Below, in pieces: positions 12,704 to 24,014 of a DNA stretch of 64,000 nt. The notes under the pieces were generated by a model. The model saw only the letters and a program-made list of their open reading frames with translations. It made no database searches and was not told the DNA's origin. The position numbers and the translations under genes were made by a program. Origin of the DNA: Hygrophila difformis. Its lineage: Eukaryota; Streptophyta; Magnoliopsida; Lamiales; Acanthaceae. The DNA lies in the NCBI GenBank assembly GCA_030278955.1, contig JAOANR010000003.1, positions 47,827,175 through 47,891,174 of the forward strand, read 5' to 3'. Numbering within the stretch: position 1 is the stretch's first letter; every line of letters begins with the position of its first letter.

Positions 12704-13034
12704 GGTATGGCTATACACTGAAAGTGGACGACAAGAGTGATATATACAGCCATGGAGTGGTTCTGATGGAACTGGTAACAGGGAAGAAGCCATTAGAAGC
12801 TGACTTTGGAGAATCTTTAGATATTGTACAATGGATAAGAGGAAAGATGAGAAACAATAGACCTTTGGAAGAAGCGCTCTAGACCCGAGTGCAAGGAGTA
12901 GCAGACATGTTCAAGAAGAGATGTTGGTGTTGAGAATTGTTGTTCTTTGCACTGCAAACAACCCAAAAGATAGGTCATCTATGAGAGATGTGTTAACGAT
13001 GCTCGGAGAAGTTCGAATGACAAGAAAAAATTGA
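12704..13034 (+). pseudogene. Captured last exon of an LRR receptor-like kinase (subfamily XI type), frameshifted
   Basis: The plus strand encodes the C-terminal lobe of a Ser/Thr receptor kinase: [20 protein letters not shown] (subdomain IX), [10 protein letters not shown], then after a one-base shift near 12875 a second frame with VQEEMLVLRIVVLCTANNPK and DRSSMRDVLTMLGEV, ending in TGA at 13032-13034. The exon is preceded by a clean acceptor (cctgacag, ending 12703), at the place where, from memory, some LRR-XI kinases carry their intron. It resembles PXL-type kinases most. The ATP-binding and catalytic-loop parts are absent, so this is a fragment carried by the CACTA element and not a functional gene. 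Confidence 0.8.
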
Positions 13035-13343
13035 TTATATAATTGATAAACAATGAGAAGGCAGCAGAGACAATCCAAGAATGTCAATGTGATGTGATTC
13101 AAGGACTGAAAGTCTAGATTATTCACCTGGCATCTGGCAAAAATGGGAGTTTAAACCCCTCAGGTTTGAAAATTTATCCAATCAACAATTCTGTAAGTAG
13201 TAAAAATTCAACGATAAACAATATCCTTATAAATTTTCATTCTTAAAAGAAATTCATAGTACTAGTTATGTAAAATAATAAAGGAACAAGAAGATAAATG
13301 TGCCATATAATATGATGATGCTATTAATATTTGTGTACTCTAC

Positions 13344-15939
13344 TTGAGTATCCCCGGCAGTTGCAGCCGCCGAATGAGCAACTTCCACCTCCCTATCATT
13401 TTCAAGGAACTTAGCACACTGCACCATATTTTCAATCAAACAAATTTAGATAGAAATAAAAACTTTGCTATTGATAGCAACCCAGTGTAATCAAAGTAAG
13501 GAACGTGAAAAGTGCAGAGCACCATACCTCTGAGGGATCCATATTTCCAGTGGATTTGAAAAACTTATCCAGATAAGACCCTTCAACTGATGAATAACCC
13601 AAACCAGATACATACAGTAAATGACCACCTCAGTAGTCAGTAATATGTATTGCATTGATAGTTAGACAATTTGAAATCATGCACAAATAAAATAGGACAA
13701 ATTTTATTAGAAGAAACCATGAAATCTCCTATATTGTAATCTGGTTTTTGAAGATATTAAATGGAAAATATTGGGCCTTCAAAGGCATAGGAAAAGTCGA
13801 CCTCTTCAGCTTACATGACAATAAATGCATACCAACATTAAACAAAACTATCAGGTACTTACATTCCTATCAATTCCTTAATTTTAATCATCAAATAGGC
13901 CTCTGAGGCATAGGTAATGGGTTAGCTTAAACACAACTAAAAGCTGGCATCGATCTAAAAAGCATACCAGGGCATTGGAAATTAGTCTTGGAATTTTGAG
14001 AGACTAGCAGAGGTAGAGAGTGTCCTATTGAAGACAATATCAATATTTCACAAAAAATGCCTCATTACTGCAGAAGTTGAATGAGAATTACCAGGAACTA
14101 CTTTTCTTATTAAATTGTTAAATTTTATCAATATTCTTCATAGTTACTGCTTACTAGTTAGAAGAAGAACCCTAATTGTTAACAGGAGAAAATTTCCAAG
14201 ATAACTACCAAAAATTTAAAAAAAAAAATGAATATATATATAGCAGTAAAGTAAAAATAACTTACTTAACATACTAACGCATATCCCCAATTCCAATTAC
14301 AGTAACACAATACAGCTAGTCATTAAATCAAAAGATAATCCAAAGACCAACATTATTATAGAGAGTAGAGGCAATTTATAACGTAACTCACACAGGATAA
14401 AAGGTTTTGAGATGATAATTGAAGGATAACAAGGAATTCAGTAGCTTACCCAGTTTTATCTCGGAAGTGATGTTTCCAATAGAATGAAGAAGCCCAATGG
14501 TTGGCATTTCCCACAGTTTGCTTCATAAAAAAAACTTCATTGCTTAGGATCCCACCGTGAATAAACTCTCATAAATTATAATAATCAATATTATTTTCAA
14601 CTTTCAAGAAGAGAAACCAGGCATGACAAAACCCCTTCTAGATATAACATTAAAGTGTTGAGTGCTCACCTTTAGTGTACTGTCTTGTTGAATCCTCTCT
14701 GCTTTACTCTGTACAGGTATAAAATTCTCATAAAGATGCATATACAATAAGTATTTAAAAATTACACCACCACTATTGCATTTAGATATAATATTTTTAA
14801 AAAAAACTTAGCCCAATTTATGAAAGGGTTTCAACCAGGCATGGCATCATACGGTGTCCCAAAGAACTTCAAGGAAATTAAAATCCATTATTTTTTTTGA
14901 TAACAAAGGACCTTCACGAATCACAATCACAAATCAGGACTGAAGAAAAAAACAAAGTCGGAGGTACTGAAGAAAAAAACAAAGTCAGAGGTGGAGCTGG
15001 ATGATATACTTGATGACAAAATAGATCTGTTTCGATTCAAACATATATACGGAGTCCTGCTAGCATTAACTCAGGAATGTTTCAACAAGGCAGTGATGAT
15101 CAAACATAGAGCTTTAGATGCATGTCAATCCCTCTATTTGTACAACTAAACTCAAAAACCCATCTTCCATAGCAAATAGCACACTGCTAATCCTACAAAA
15201 CTATCAAATACTCATTCATGTTCCACCCATCTATACAATCCAATTTCATCACAAATACCAACACTACATTCTTCTTTCTCAAAACCTCCCAACATAAAGA
15301 ACAATAATACTCCGTACAACTTAGGGCAGAATATTAATCCATACAACATAATAGATTAACAAGAGTATTGATCCATATAAATGTAGAGGCAATTGGGTAA
15401 ATGCAGTATCTAATTGAGCAAACAAAGGGAAATTAACAATCAAAGACAATCCTATTTAATTTTTGCAAGCGTCACAGGGCAAATTACAGGACCTTGTAGA
15501 GAACCATTCAAACTAATTCAAACTACAATTTTCCAGCAAAATCAATTGTCTTTCAGAAAAATTACAGGGAAATTAACAAGCAAACACAATTCTGTTTAAA
15601 TCTACAATCTTCCAACAAATATATAGACTAAATACTTTAATTTTATTTGATTTCTGGTAGAACCATTCAGGCTAAAGTCAAGCGCATATCCCGTTCCAAT
15701 CCAAGCTATAGAATATAAAATCAATTGCATTCCCATTCAATACACAGGAAACCATACCTGAACGCGAATAAAAGAGTTGCTATTGCGAAAAGTTTCCGTC
15801 CATCGCGGGAGTATGAGGACGCCGATTTACAATTAGTTGCGGGCCTGGTCACATTGTCAGGGGCTGGAGCTTCTGGCAGAATGGAGAGGGCGATGAGGGG
15901 ACCGGAGCAGGCTCGCCGGATTCGTGAGGGCAGTGACAT
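13344..15939 (-). pseudogene. Captured multi-exon gene fragment of unknown identity
   Basis: Several minus-strand pieces look like exons with proper borders. Exon 1 is 15758-15939, ATG to a GTATGG donor, with a GC-rich stretch upstream (to about 16160) that looks like a 5' UTR. A small exon at 14670-14706 has an AG acceptor and a GTGAGC donor. An exon at 14450-14520 (71 bp) encodes WASSFYWKHHFR and has a GTAAGC donor. The next runs from about 13600 to 13528 (SYLDKFFKSTGNMDPSE, GTATGG donor). The last is 13344-13418 (CAKFLENDREVEVAHSA, GTAGAG donor). The first three join in frame. The acceptor of the fourth could not be placed in phase, so there may be a defect. I do not recognise the protein. 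Confidence 0.55.
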
Positions 15940-16456
15940 TTAGGGTTCGCGGAGGCGATTGAAGGCCGGAGGCTTCGTTTGCGGGGGCAGAGGGGATCTG
16001 CGTGCGCAGGGAGGCTGCGTGGGCGGGCGATCGGAGAGAGGGGAGGATTCCGACGTGAGATAGATCGACGATGGATGTAGAAGATATCTCAATTTCAGAT
16101 TCTCTCGTCTCAGAAAAACGCGATTACAGTTGTGGTCGGAGGGGAAATCTCTCTTCACCTTTGAATTTCAAGCTATGTGGTAGTATTTATGGGTTAGGGT
16201 TAAATTAACTTGGAAAGAAGGCGACCACGGCAGTTTTCTCGCCCAATTCCTCGTCTTAAGGCGATGATAATATTTCCTCGTCCAATTACTCGCTATAGGG
16301 CGACGAAAACATCATTTCCTCACTTTAATTCTCGGTATCTCTTAAAATAAACATAATTTAAAATTTAAAAATGATGTAGGCGACGAAATTCAATTTGATT
16401 TTCGTCGCCTATGTCCTCGCCTTCCGTCGTTGCCTACGGGTGATTTTCATGTAGTG

Positions 16457-16779
16457 ATAATATTATTTTTTTAATAATTTTTACTTATATATAATTTGAG
16501 TTATTGACGTTTAAAAATGTGTATTGAACTGTGTGAAATGCAAGATGGATGCACTTAAAAAAAATAGAGGAAGTAGAATTGAACATGAGATATATTTAAC
16601 CAGTAGATAATAACAACGTATATTTGATTAAACATGTTTGATAGCTTGGCGCATTACAATAAACACATAACATACTATATACTTGGTATGTGAAATTAGA
16701 TAAATTAGCAAGTAAATATGTGTTGAATACTGAAATATGCTATTGAATTATCCTCGCTAGGTTGAGCTTTTAGAAGAGG
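16457..16779. other. No recognised feature
   Basis: AT-rich DNA to the right of the CACTA element, beginning with its ATA target duplication. No coding or repeat structure is seen. Confidence 0.5.
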
Positions 16780-17160
16780 TTGTTATACGTATCAGAGCCA
16801 AAGACCTCGTATTTGAGTCCTACTGCCCCATCGGTATTTGTGGGCCTTGTCTTTGGTATTTTCTGTGGCGGGTTTTGCCTGGATTATTTATCTTAGGTTC
16901 ACACCCAATTTTAGCACACCTTACACATGAGGGGATGTGTTGCATAATTGAGAACGGATATATAGTAGAGTTGGTTCATTAACCATACTAGTATTACCTC
17001 CACCCGAATGGGTAGGGATGATATGTAATAATGATATATAGAATATAGTTTCCATAAGAAGATAATAAAATATTGAAATGTAATAGTGATATGTTGACGA
17101 ATACGAAATAACACACATCCAAATTTGCTTGAATGTTTTATAAAATAATTATTATTCGAC
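16780..17160 (+). mobile_element. Possible TRIM/LARD-like retroelement remnant
   Basis: A tRNA-iMet-type primer site (cgtatcagagcc, 16788-16799) is followed about 130 bp later by a purine-rich tract (acatgagggga, ending 16935) and then tgtgttgcataattgag, which looks like an LTR start. This PBS, short interior and PPT spacing is typical of TRIM elements. I cannot match a left LTR to the right one by eye, so it is at best a partial copy. No coding capacity. Confidence 0.4.
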
Positions 17161-17257
17161 AAAATATTTCGCTCAACAATTTTTTATATAATTAATTCAC
17201 CAACAATTAAATATAAAATATTAATTGTTCAAATCTTGATTATTAACCCCAATAGAT

Positions 17258-19043
17258 TAAACAATAGTTTATTATTTAAATATATATAATATTCATCTAA
17301 CATGTATTTATGTTATTAAAAATTACGACATTACGTAAATTAATTTTCACACAGTATTATGGATGATATCCTTTTATTAGATGTATATAATTGGATTAAA
17401 GATAAATAATATTTACATCTATAAAATTATGTACATAATGTTTTTTAATATAAAATATTTAGTAAACTGCAGTTTTATCCAAATTTTTAAGTAAAAAGTG
17501 ATACGCCGATATACGTCAAAAAATTTAAGTAAAAAGTATGTTTAGGCTGGAAAAATACTAATCAAACAAAAAGAAATCATTGTTTTGAAAACAGAAATAA
17601 TTATGCACGCCTTCAATATAGATAATGAAAGAAAATTGATATAAAGCAAATAAAATACCTAGCTAACCCAAGCATATCCCAAGTAAACAAATGAATTATA
17701 CTTCCTCCATTTTTTAAATGTTATACTTCTCATTTGCACGTATGCTAATGCACATTTTCAACGATCAATAACTCAAATTCGGTACAAGTAAAAATTCTCA
17801 AAATTTGATATTTAAAACCTACAAGATGAGGCGAATCCAACAAGATCTCACTTCGCTATATTTTTTCTTCTATAATTATAACAAAAATAGAAGCCAAAAT
17901 GCTACAATAAACAGTAAAAAAAGTCAAAACGTAACCTTTAAAAAAAACCCGAGGGAGTATTACATAATGGACATATAAGATTAACTCAAAAGTTAAATTT
18001 AAGCCCATTATTAACCAACCATTATTCATAACATTAAGAGGTTTTATATAGTATAGATGTTGGACAAACTACTTCAAAAGATGAGAATATTGAGATTAAA
18101 CATTCTAAAAAAGTATGGTGAAAATTACTAAAACACATCTACTACTCTATATGTTGGCATCTAAAGAAGCGCAATAAACTTGCTTGTTTAATTTTCAAAA
18201 GCCCAATAAATTTACTTTTAACCATTGCTTTGTTCGGGCCCGTTTGGATAGACTTTTGAAAAAAACAGAAGCCAAAAGTAGAAGGAGAAGCAGAAGTCAA
18301 AAGCAAAAGCATGTAACTTTTGTGTTTGGATGGAATGTTTGAAAAGCGGCTTTTTCTAAAAAATATGTTTGGATGAATAAAATTGAAAAGTGCTTTTGGA
18401 ATGTAGTAATTACCGAAAAGTGCTTTTGGAGTATGATAATAAGATATATTTATAGTGTAATTTATATTAAGTAGTGGGGGTATTTAAGTCCTTGCACATT
18501 TTACAAGGTGCTTTTGGCTTCTACTTTTGGGAGAAGCACCTCCTGGGCTGCTTCTCACGGAATCACTTTTTTGGCTTTTCGAGGTGCTTTTGTTTTTTCT
18601 TAAAAGCCAAAACAAACACATAATTTCTACTAGAAGGACTTTTGGCAAAAATAAAAGACAGAAACACCTCCCTAAAAGCTATTCCAAACAGGCTCTTCGT
18701 CACTTCATTCGCCCCACTCTCCCAAAGCCGCCCTCTATATTTTTCCGCCTCTCGCCTCCTTCTGTTCTGTGTCTCCGGTTGTGAACAATCCAACTACTGT
18801 CGTGTCCTGTTTCAAATGCGCCTCTATATATTCAGCTGTCCAAATATATATAGAATATATATTATATATATATATATATAATTAGCTGTTGAAATATTTA
18901 ATAGTAACTAATTTTTCGCTAATTAAAACAGCAAAAAATTATAGTGTAAATTAGCAATGGAACTTTTTCAATCTCCAACCAGAAAGGTTAGTAGTTAAGG
19001 GACTTAACCACTTAGGCTAAGTCCCCATCCCCTTACAAGTGGA

Positions 19044-19098
<55 letters not shown>
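17258..19098. repeat. 1.8-kb duplicated unit, copy 2
   Basis: Direct-orientation partner of 1509-1532 plus 7569-9357. It is not interrupted by the LINE, so it shows the pre-insertion state of the LINE target. It contains MITE copy 2 and ends at the (ATT)n run at about 19043-19096. The two copies bracket about 7.9 kb that includes the foldback and CACTA elements. Confidence 0.8.
18236..18695. mobile_element. MITE, copy 2
   Basis: Same 460-bp length, termini and TTC flanks as 8515-8974. It was therefore already in the unit before the unit was duplicated and is not a second insertion. Confidence 0.75.
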
Positions 19099-19099
<1 letters not shown>

Positions 19100-19547
19100 T
19101 AATATTTCCCCGCCCAATGGGCGGAAATTATAGACAATATGAATAAAATTATCGAATTTAACAAATAAAATTGTTCGATTTCATTATGTCGATTACATTC
19201 CCCAACCTGCTAAAACTATTTTAAGCATTACATGAGTACATCTATATATTGCATTGAAATCTACCAACATATCTCATTACCAATATTTATATATTACAAT
19301 TTAGTATCTTAAAATACTTATGCTACAAACAATAGTCGAAAAGACAAAAAAATAAAAAGCAAAGATAAAAACATTTCTACTCACGACTCTATCTAATGTC
19401 ATACATTGACAAAGAAAGTATGTGAAATCGTATTGTACTCAATAATTGATTATTGATATTGATTCATACCCTAAAGCGTTGAGATATTAGAAATTTCATA
19501 AAGATGTAAATATTTCCAAATTAAATAAGAAAAATATATGAAATACC
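19099..19547. other. Flanking DNA left of the Athila-B element
   Basis: AT-rich, no gene seen. A small inverted repeat (ccgccc...gggcgg) lies at about 19108-19125. The five bases before the LTR are atacc, a candidate target duplication whose partner lies outside the window. Confidence 0.5.
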
Positions 19548-19710
19548 TGAAACTTTTGACAATTTCCAACCACGAGTATTTTCAAAAATAATAAATGAAA
19601 TAATCCCGGTTTAGATTTTATTTAATGAAAATCGATTTATGGTGATTGAGTTGGGATTAGGGATATATTTATAGGTTGTCACGTTTTTATTACTCGTGTT
19701 AAGAAACTGT

Positions 19711-19745
19711 GCCCGAAAGCGCACGGTGTCAAAAATTACAATATT
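19711..19745 (-). promoter_or_regulatory. Conserved LTR block (CCGAAAGCGCACGGT)
   Basis: The word ccgaaagcgcacggtgtcaa followed by an A/T-rich 'caatattt' occurs here, at about 63219-63250 in the other LTR, and in the otherwise dissimilar Athila-A LTR at 44573-44606. It lies 95-170 bp from the primer site, in the presumed R/U5 part. Conservation across diverged families suggests a functional RNA or 3'-end signal. That is inference. Confidence 0.5.
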
Positions 19746-22098
19746 TGTAGGTAAGACCAGATCGTTCACTGGAGGAGGTGCGATAGAAGCAGGTCCCACG
19801 TCGTTTTACTAGATTTTCCACTCGTATTGCTCTAATCAGTTTGGAGTTGAAACTATCAACTACGTGACTGAATTTAATCTAAACTATGGAAGCAGATAAA
19901 ATTATTCTACAAAGCATGTTAAAACTATTCTAGAAAGCAGATAAATCTAAGCTAAAAAAGCAATTAAAACTAGGTCTAGAAAGCAGATAAAATTATCCTA
20001 TGGAAGCAGTAAAAATTATTCTATGAAAGCTATAAATTTATGCTATGCTAGCTATGAAGCTGATTTCAAAGTGGACAGAAGGGACAGGGAGAAAAGAATA
20101 AAAATTGGACAAGATTTAGATAAAGCATGATTAAACTTCCATTTTGATACACAGATCTTTGTTTGGGATAATCTTGTCAGATAGCTAGTTCTCATGCTCT
20201 CAGTACTATGTTCCCTTTAACAAACAGGTACTTACAGTATGAGTTTATATGTTCTTAAGACCACAAATTCTAACATACCACAAATTCATAACTGCCCCAG
20301 CCAGGGTACGTTATTTCATCTGTGGTGGACAAGCAACACCCGACAAATCATTAATTGAAGTGCCAAGTACTGCTATCATTCCCCCATGTCACACACAAAG
20401 TTTCTAATTAAGCCTGAACTATCCCATAACTCTCAAACCTAGAAGCATTTTTGCTACTTTCAACACATCCAAGTGACCTCTAAAGAAAGCGTTTAAAAGA
20501 AATCAGTAAAAAAAGAATTTAAAATCCTATCACTCAGAAGGTTTCAAAAGAGTTACCCTGGTAGTATAAGAAGAGCCCCAAGTCATGATGACCGGATGTG
20601 GATCAAGAATTCCCGGATATCGGTGAACCGCTCGCAGTGCTCACTTCCTTCCGGGTGGTTATGAGATACAAACTAATGAAACGAACTAATAAATTAGTTC
20701 GTTCCGGATGCACTCACTCAGGACTCAAAAATAGGCTTATGCAGAAGAGGATAGCAGTTGAAAGGAACTCAACCCTATCTTAAAAAATAACCAAGGCCTG
20801 AATGTTGTTGCTCTAACATTATTTGTCACACTGTATTTGAATTCAAGTGGACCCCATCTCGGTGTAATACCTAATGCCAGATTCCTAACACACAACAATT
20901 TTGGAAAATAATGGATTTGAAAATCATTTCCTAAACAGGTACTAGACTCTCAATAAGAACACAGACCCTTTCAGTCTAGAAGAGACATAATTGCTGACTC
21001 TGCTTCTAATTTCCCAAAATCAACCCTCGATCGAATATGAACTAGACATAACTGAGGAATTTATCCCTTACTCAGATCCGGATTTTATAAATGAATTTTT
21101 GTTGGAAATTGAATATGCACTATCTGATTAAAAATCAAGACTTCTAATGTCCAAGGGAAGGATCCCAAAATATTCTAGACCACAATTAGTACATAATAAT
21201 ATCATGCATAAAGATATACGGAAGTGTAAAATAAATTGACCCAAAATATAGTGACGGGTCTAGACAGAACGTGAGACACAAAGGGGAAGTAGCTGTGAGG
21301 CAAAAATTATGGCAGAATAATAAGGTGGACTACAAACATCTGCTATCCAATTTCCCAATTACTCGGATGGAATGAATTTAGACATCAAAAAACCCTATAA
21401 TGGTAGTGTCGCTACCAGTTGGGCCTCTACTGTCTGTGAATTTAGATAAAAACCTACATGTTTCCTTTCTGAAATAATCATCAGCTAATATTGAAAGATA
21501 TTAACGGATTCATATTACAGATTAGAATTTGGGTTTGGAAATTAAGATAAAAAAAGGGAAACTGTATCCGGATAGGAGTTGGCTGAGTAGCTATTTTACT
21601 TCCCGGTGAAGGGATCACTCGCCAGAGCTTCCACCAACCACTATCCGGACCATGTAAAATAACGAATGATAATTAACACCCAAACCACGAGCTATTTTAC
21701 TTCCCTGTGAAGGGACCATTCGCAAACATTAGTTTGGGATATCTTTTATCACTCATTTCACACATCACAAAAAAGACAAAATAAAATAAAATAAAATAAA
21801 AGAAGGTGCCTTATATGAGAGACATCGGTTTCTCATGTAAGGGTATGGAATTAATCCATAATTAATTACTTAAATAATCCTTCATACCATAATTAATTAC
21901 AGTCCGGATTATCTGCTTAAGACATCAAGGTTTTGTTTATAGAAAAATATTTTATTGAGAATTGAACAAAGGTCCTTTAATCATGGTAATTATAGATCTT
22001 AATCATTCCTAATCGTGATCCTTAATTATTGACTAAAGGGTTCAATTAATTAATGAAGAAAATGGAGAAATGGAAAAATTGGCAAAAAATTGCCAATT

Positions 22099-22750
22099 AC
22101 GACGCTAGACGGATTTTATGACGATAGCGTCGTGAGGTTAGCGTAGTCATGGATTGGTAAAAGAGATGAAAAATTTGGGTTTAAAGGGTTCATGTACGAT
22201 GCTAAACATTATTACGACGCTAAACAATGTTTTACGTCGTAGTGTTGACGTCGTGCACGAAAGTTTAGAAATTGAGGGACTACGACGCTATCCAAGCACT
22301 ACGACGTCAAACGTTGGTTCTCGTCGTAGGGTTTAGCGTCGTAGTAGAGAAAAGATGGTTTTTGTAAAAGTGGGGATACTACGACGCTAGGCATTAAGTT
22401 ACAAGGATAGCGTCGTAGGATGATTTTTAGAAGTGTTGGTAAAATTGGGGGGTACGGCGCCAAACACTAAATGATGACGCTATCCTAGGATTGCATCGTG
22501 GGCTTAGCGTCGTAGGTGGGTTTTTATGAGAATAGAAGTGTTTTGGGGTCCTACGACCTTAGACTAAAAATTACGACGCTATCCTAGGATAGCGTCGTGA
22601 GCTTAACGTCGTAGGATAAATTTTTCTTAAGTCTTACCTACTGATTAGAGCAATTTTATCTGCTTTCCTCGCCTGCTTTACCTACTGATTTAACTATCAT
22701 AAGGGTTAACAAAGCATGTTAACCCCTCGTAGGGCGGTTAGCGTCGTAGC
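22099..22750. repeat. TACGACGCTA / TAGCGTCGTA array 1 in the Athila-B LTR
   Basis: About 20 dispersed, partly degenerate copies of acgacgcta and its complement tagcgtcgt in both orientations, spaced irregularly through AT-rich DNA. It lies downstream of the TATA box in the direction of transcription. The word resembles subterminal repeats of some CACTA elements, but no CACTA termini surround it. Confidence 0.8.
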
Positions 22751-23392
22751 TACCCCAGAACATAAGTTATTGTTCGGGTAATGCAATCTATGCGATTGCA
22801 AACCCTATTTTCAGATTCATGGTTCAAAAATGCAAGATATAGCAAAACAGAAATGAACAAGAAGCTATAATGCATAAAAATAAGAAAAATAAAAAGCCAA
22901 CACCAATCATAATGAACCACAAACCCAAATGAGGGTTTCCAACCACAACAGCATGCATTAGAGCCCAATAATGAAAATAAGAACAGAAACCCACAAGCAA
23001 ACAGAAAATAAGATGACCAAATGGTCATTAAACCAAAAATAAAGCATAAAATCCATGGACCCATGTCCATTTCATGATTTTGGACTCTTTTTGTGATTAA
23101 CTTCCCATTTTATAAGAAATGGTTTGATAATACCCATGATTTGGGTATTTCAAACCTTAATAAAAGTTTAACAAAGCTGGAAATGAGGAAAATAGTGGCT
23201 AACTAGGTCTAAAAACACTAAACTAACACTAATCTACATAAACAGTAAATGAAAACTAAAACTAATGCATGAAAGTTAAATAATACAAAAAATAAAACCT
23301 AACTAATTACCCTATCTACACACCTCTCAAGAACTGGAGTGTCTTCAAGTTTGGGGAATGTGTGAAGTGACTGAACATAGGAGTCAACCCCT

Positions 23393-23403
23393 CCTTAAAT
23401 AGG
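23393..23403 (-). promoter_or_regulatory. Candidate TATA box of the Athila-B LTR
   Basis: On the minus strand the sequence reads CCTATTTAAGG, just downstream of array 2. It would drive genomic RNA synthesis leftwards into R/U5. Placement rests on sequence only. Confidence 0.5.
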
Positions 23404-23460
23404 TGGGAAACCCTAGGCCCATGGGCCCCCAGGCCCTTGAATTTGAATTGTGAGGCTGGT

Positions 23461-23720
23461 TACGACGCTAAACTCTAGTTATGACGTAGAACATGTCTTG
23501 CGTCATAGGCTTCCATCTCGAAGGCACTTCTTGTCTCTAAGTTCAACTGCCTACGACGCTATCCTTCATTACGTCGCCAGACTCGAGAACGACGCTATCC
23601 TCGCTTAGCGTCGTAGCTATCTTCCTTCAAATTCTGCCTCGATCTCTGCCTACGACGCTAGACTAGTCTACGACGCTAGCCATGCTTAGCGTCGTAGACT
23701 AGTCTAGCGTCGTAATTACC
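23461..23720. repeat. TACGACGCTA array 2 with a perfect 28-bp-stem hairpin
   Basis: About ten copies of the palindromic word immediately upstream (minus sense) of the LTR TATA box. Within it, 23651-23678 and 23687-23714 are perfect inverted copies, a 28-bp stem with an 8-nt loop. Each arm carries two copies of the motif separated by gactagtc. Confidence 0.85.
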
Positions 23721-24003
23721 TGAAAAATTCAATTTTTGTTGGTTTTCATTTCTTTTCCAATCTTTTTATTTCCTTTTTCTTTTCTTTTCTTTTTCTCATA
23801 TTTTTGGATTTTTCTAACATAAATGTGTAATAAAATTACATATTTATACATTTTTCATACCAGCTTATTATTTTTATAGTTATGCATAAATCTGTCCAAT
23901 TCAACTGCTTTCTTTTTTAATATAAGACCGGAATGCGATCAAATGCCCGTCTCAGACACGGAAATTGATTGAAAATAATGGACTTTTTGGGCCATTATCA
24001 ACA

Positions 24004-24014
24004 TCCTCACATTT
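24004..24014 (-). promoter_or_regulatory. Athila-B polypurine tract
   Basis: The minus strand reads AAATGTGAGGA directly before the TG of the 3' LTR, the expected place for the plus-strand primer. The same junction word recurs at 54446-54461 and 56815-56832. Confidence 0.65.

Larger units (their letters stand above)
11489..16456. mobile_element. Non-autonomous CACTA (En/Spm) transposon carrying gene fragments
   Basis: A 4968-bp element. The left end is CACTACAAAAAAATCGC and the right end is the inverted form (ttttcatgtagtg, ending 16456). It is flanked by the 3-bp duplication ATA (11486-11488, 16457-16459). Subterminal regions are dense in short repeats of ggcgaggac / cctcgcc on the left (11505-11815) and in related words on the right (16215-16440), as expected for the binding sites of the CACTA accessory protein. 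I see no transposase. The interior holds captured pieces of at least two plant genes, described separately, so this is a Pack-type CACTA. Confidence 0.9.
19548..24003 (-). repeat. Athila-B 3' LTR
   Basis: 4456 bp, beginning tgaaacttttgac and ending ...ccattatcaaca in plus orientation, i.e. TG...CA on the minus strand. The left end matches 63053 onward exactly where the PBS ends. The right end is defined by the TG start and the adjoining purine tract at 24004. It contains repeated 'gaaagcagataaaattat' words (19890-20030), two TACGACGCTA arrays (22099-22750 and 23461-23720) and a TATA box at about 23395. About 155 bp (about 20046-20205) are absent from the other LTR at about 63553. Short open frames inside it are not genes. 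Confidence 0.85.

Noticed and set aside
16740..16830. A tRNA gene or SINE, suggested by box-B-like 'gtatttgagtcc'
   Set aside because: No cloverleaf can be formed. The adjoining tatcagagcc is better read as a retroelement primer site.
7569..19098. The 1.8-kb direct repeats as LTRs of one large retrotransposon
   Set aside because: No TG...CA ends, primer site, PPT or gag/pol between them, and the enclosed DNA consists of independent DNA transposons.
22099..22750. A CACTA element inside the Athila-B LTR, judged from its ACGACGCTA words
   Set aside because: No CACTA termini or 3-bp duplication were found around the array.
22750..23070. A 106-codon hydrophobic minus-strand frame in the Athila-B LTR, possibly a membrane protein
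   Set aside because: Composition follows the AT-rich LTR, there is no family similarity, and it cannot be compared with the other LTR, which is cut by the window. Support is too weak to call it a gene.
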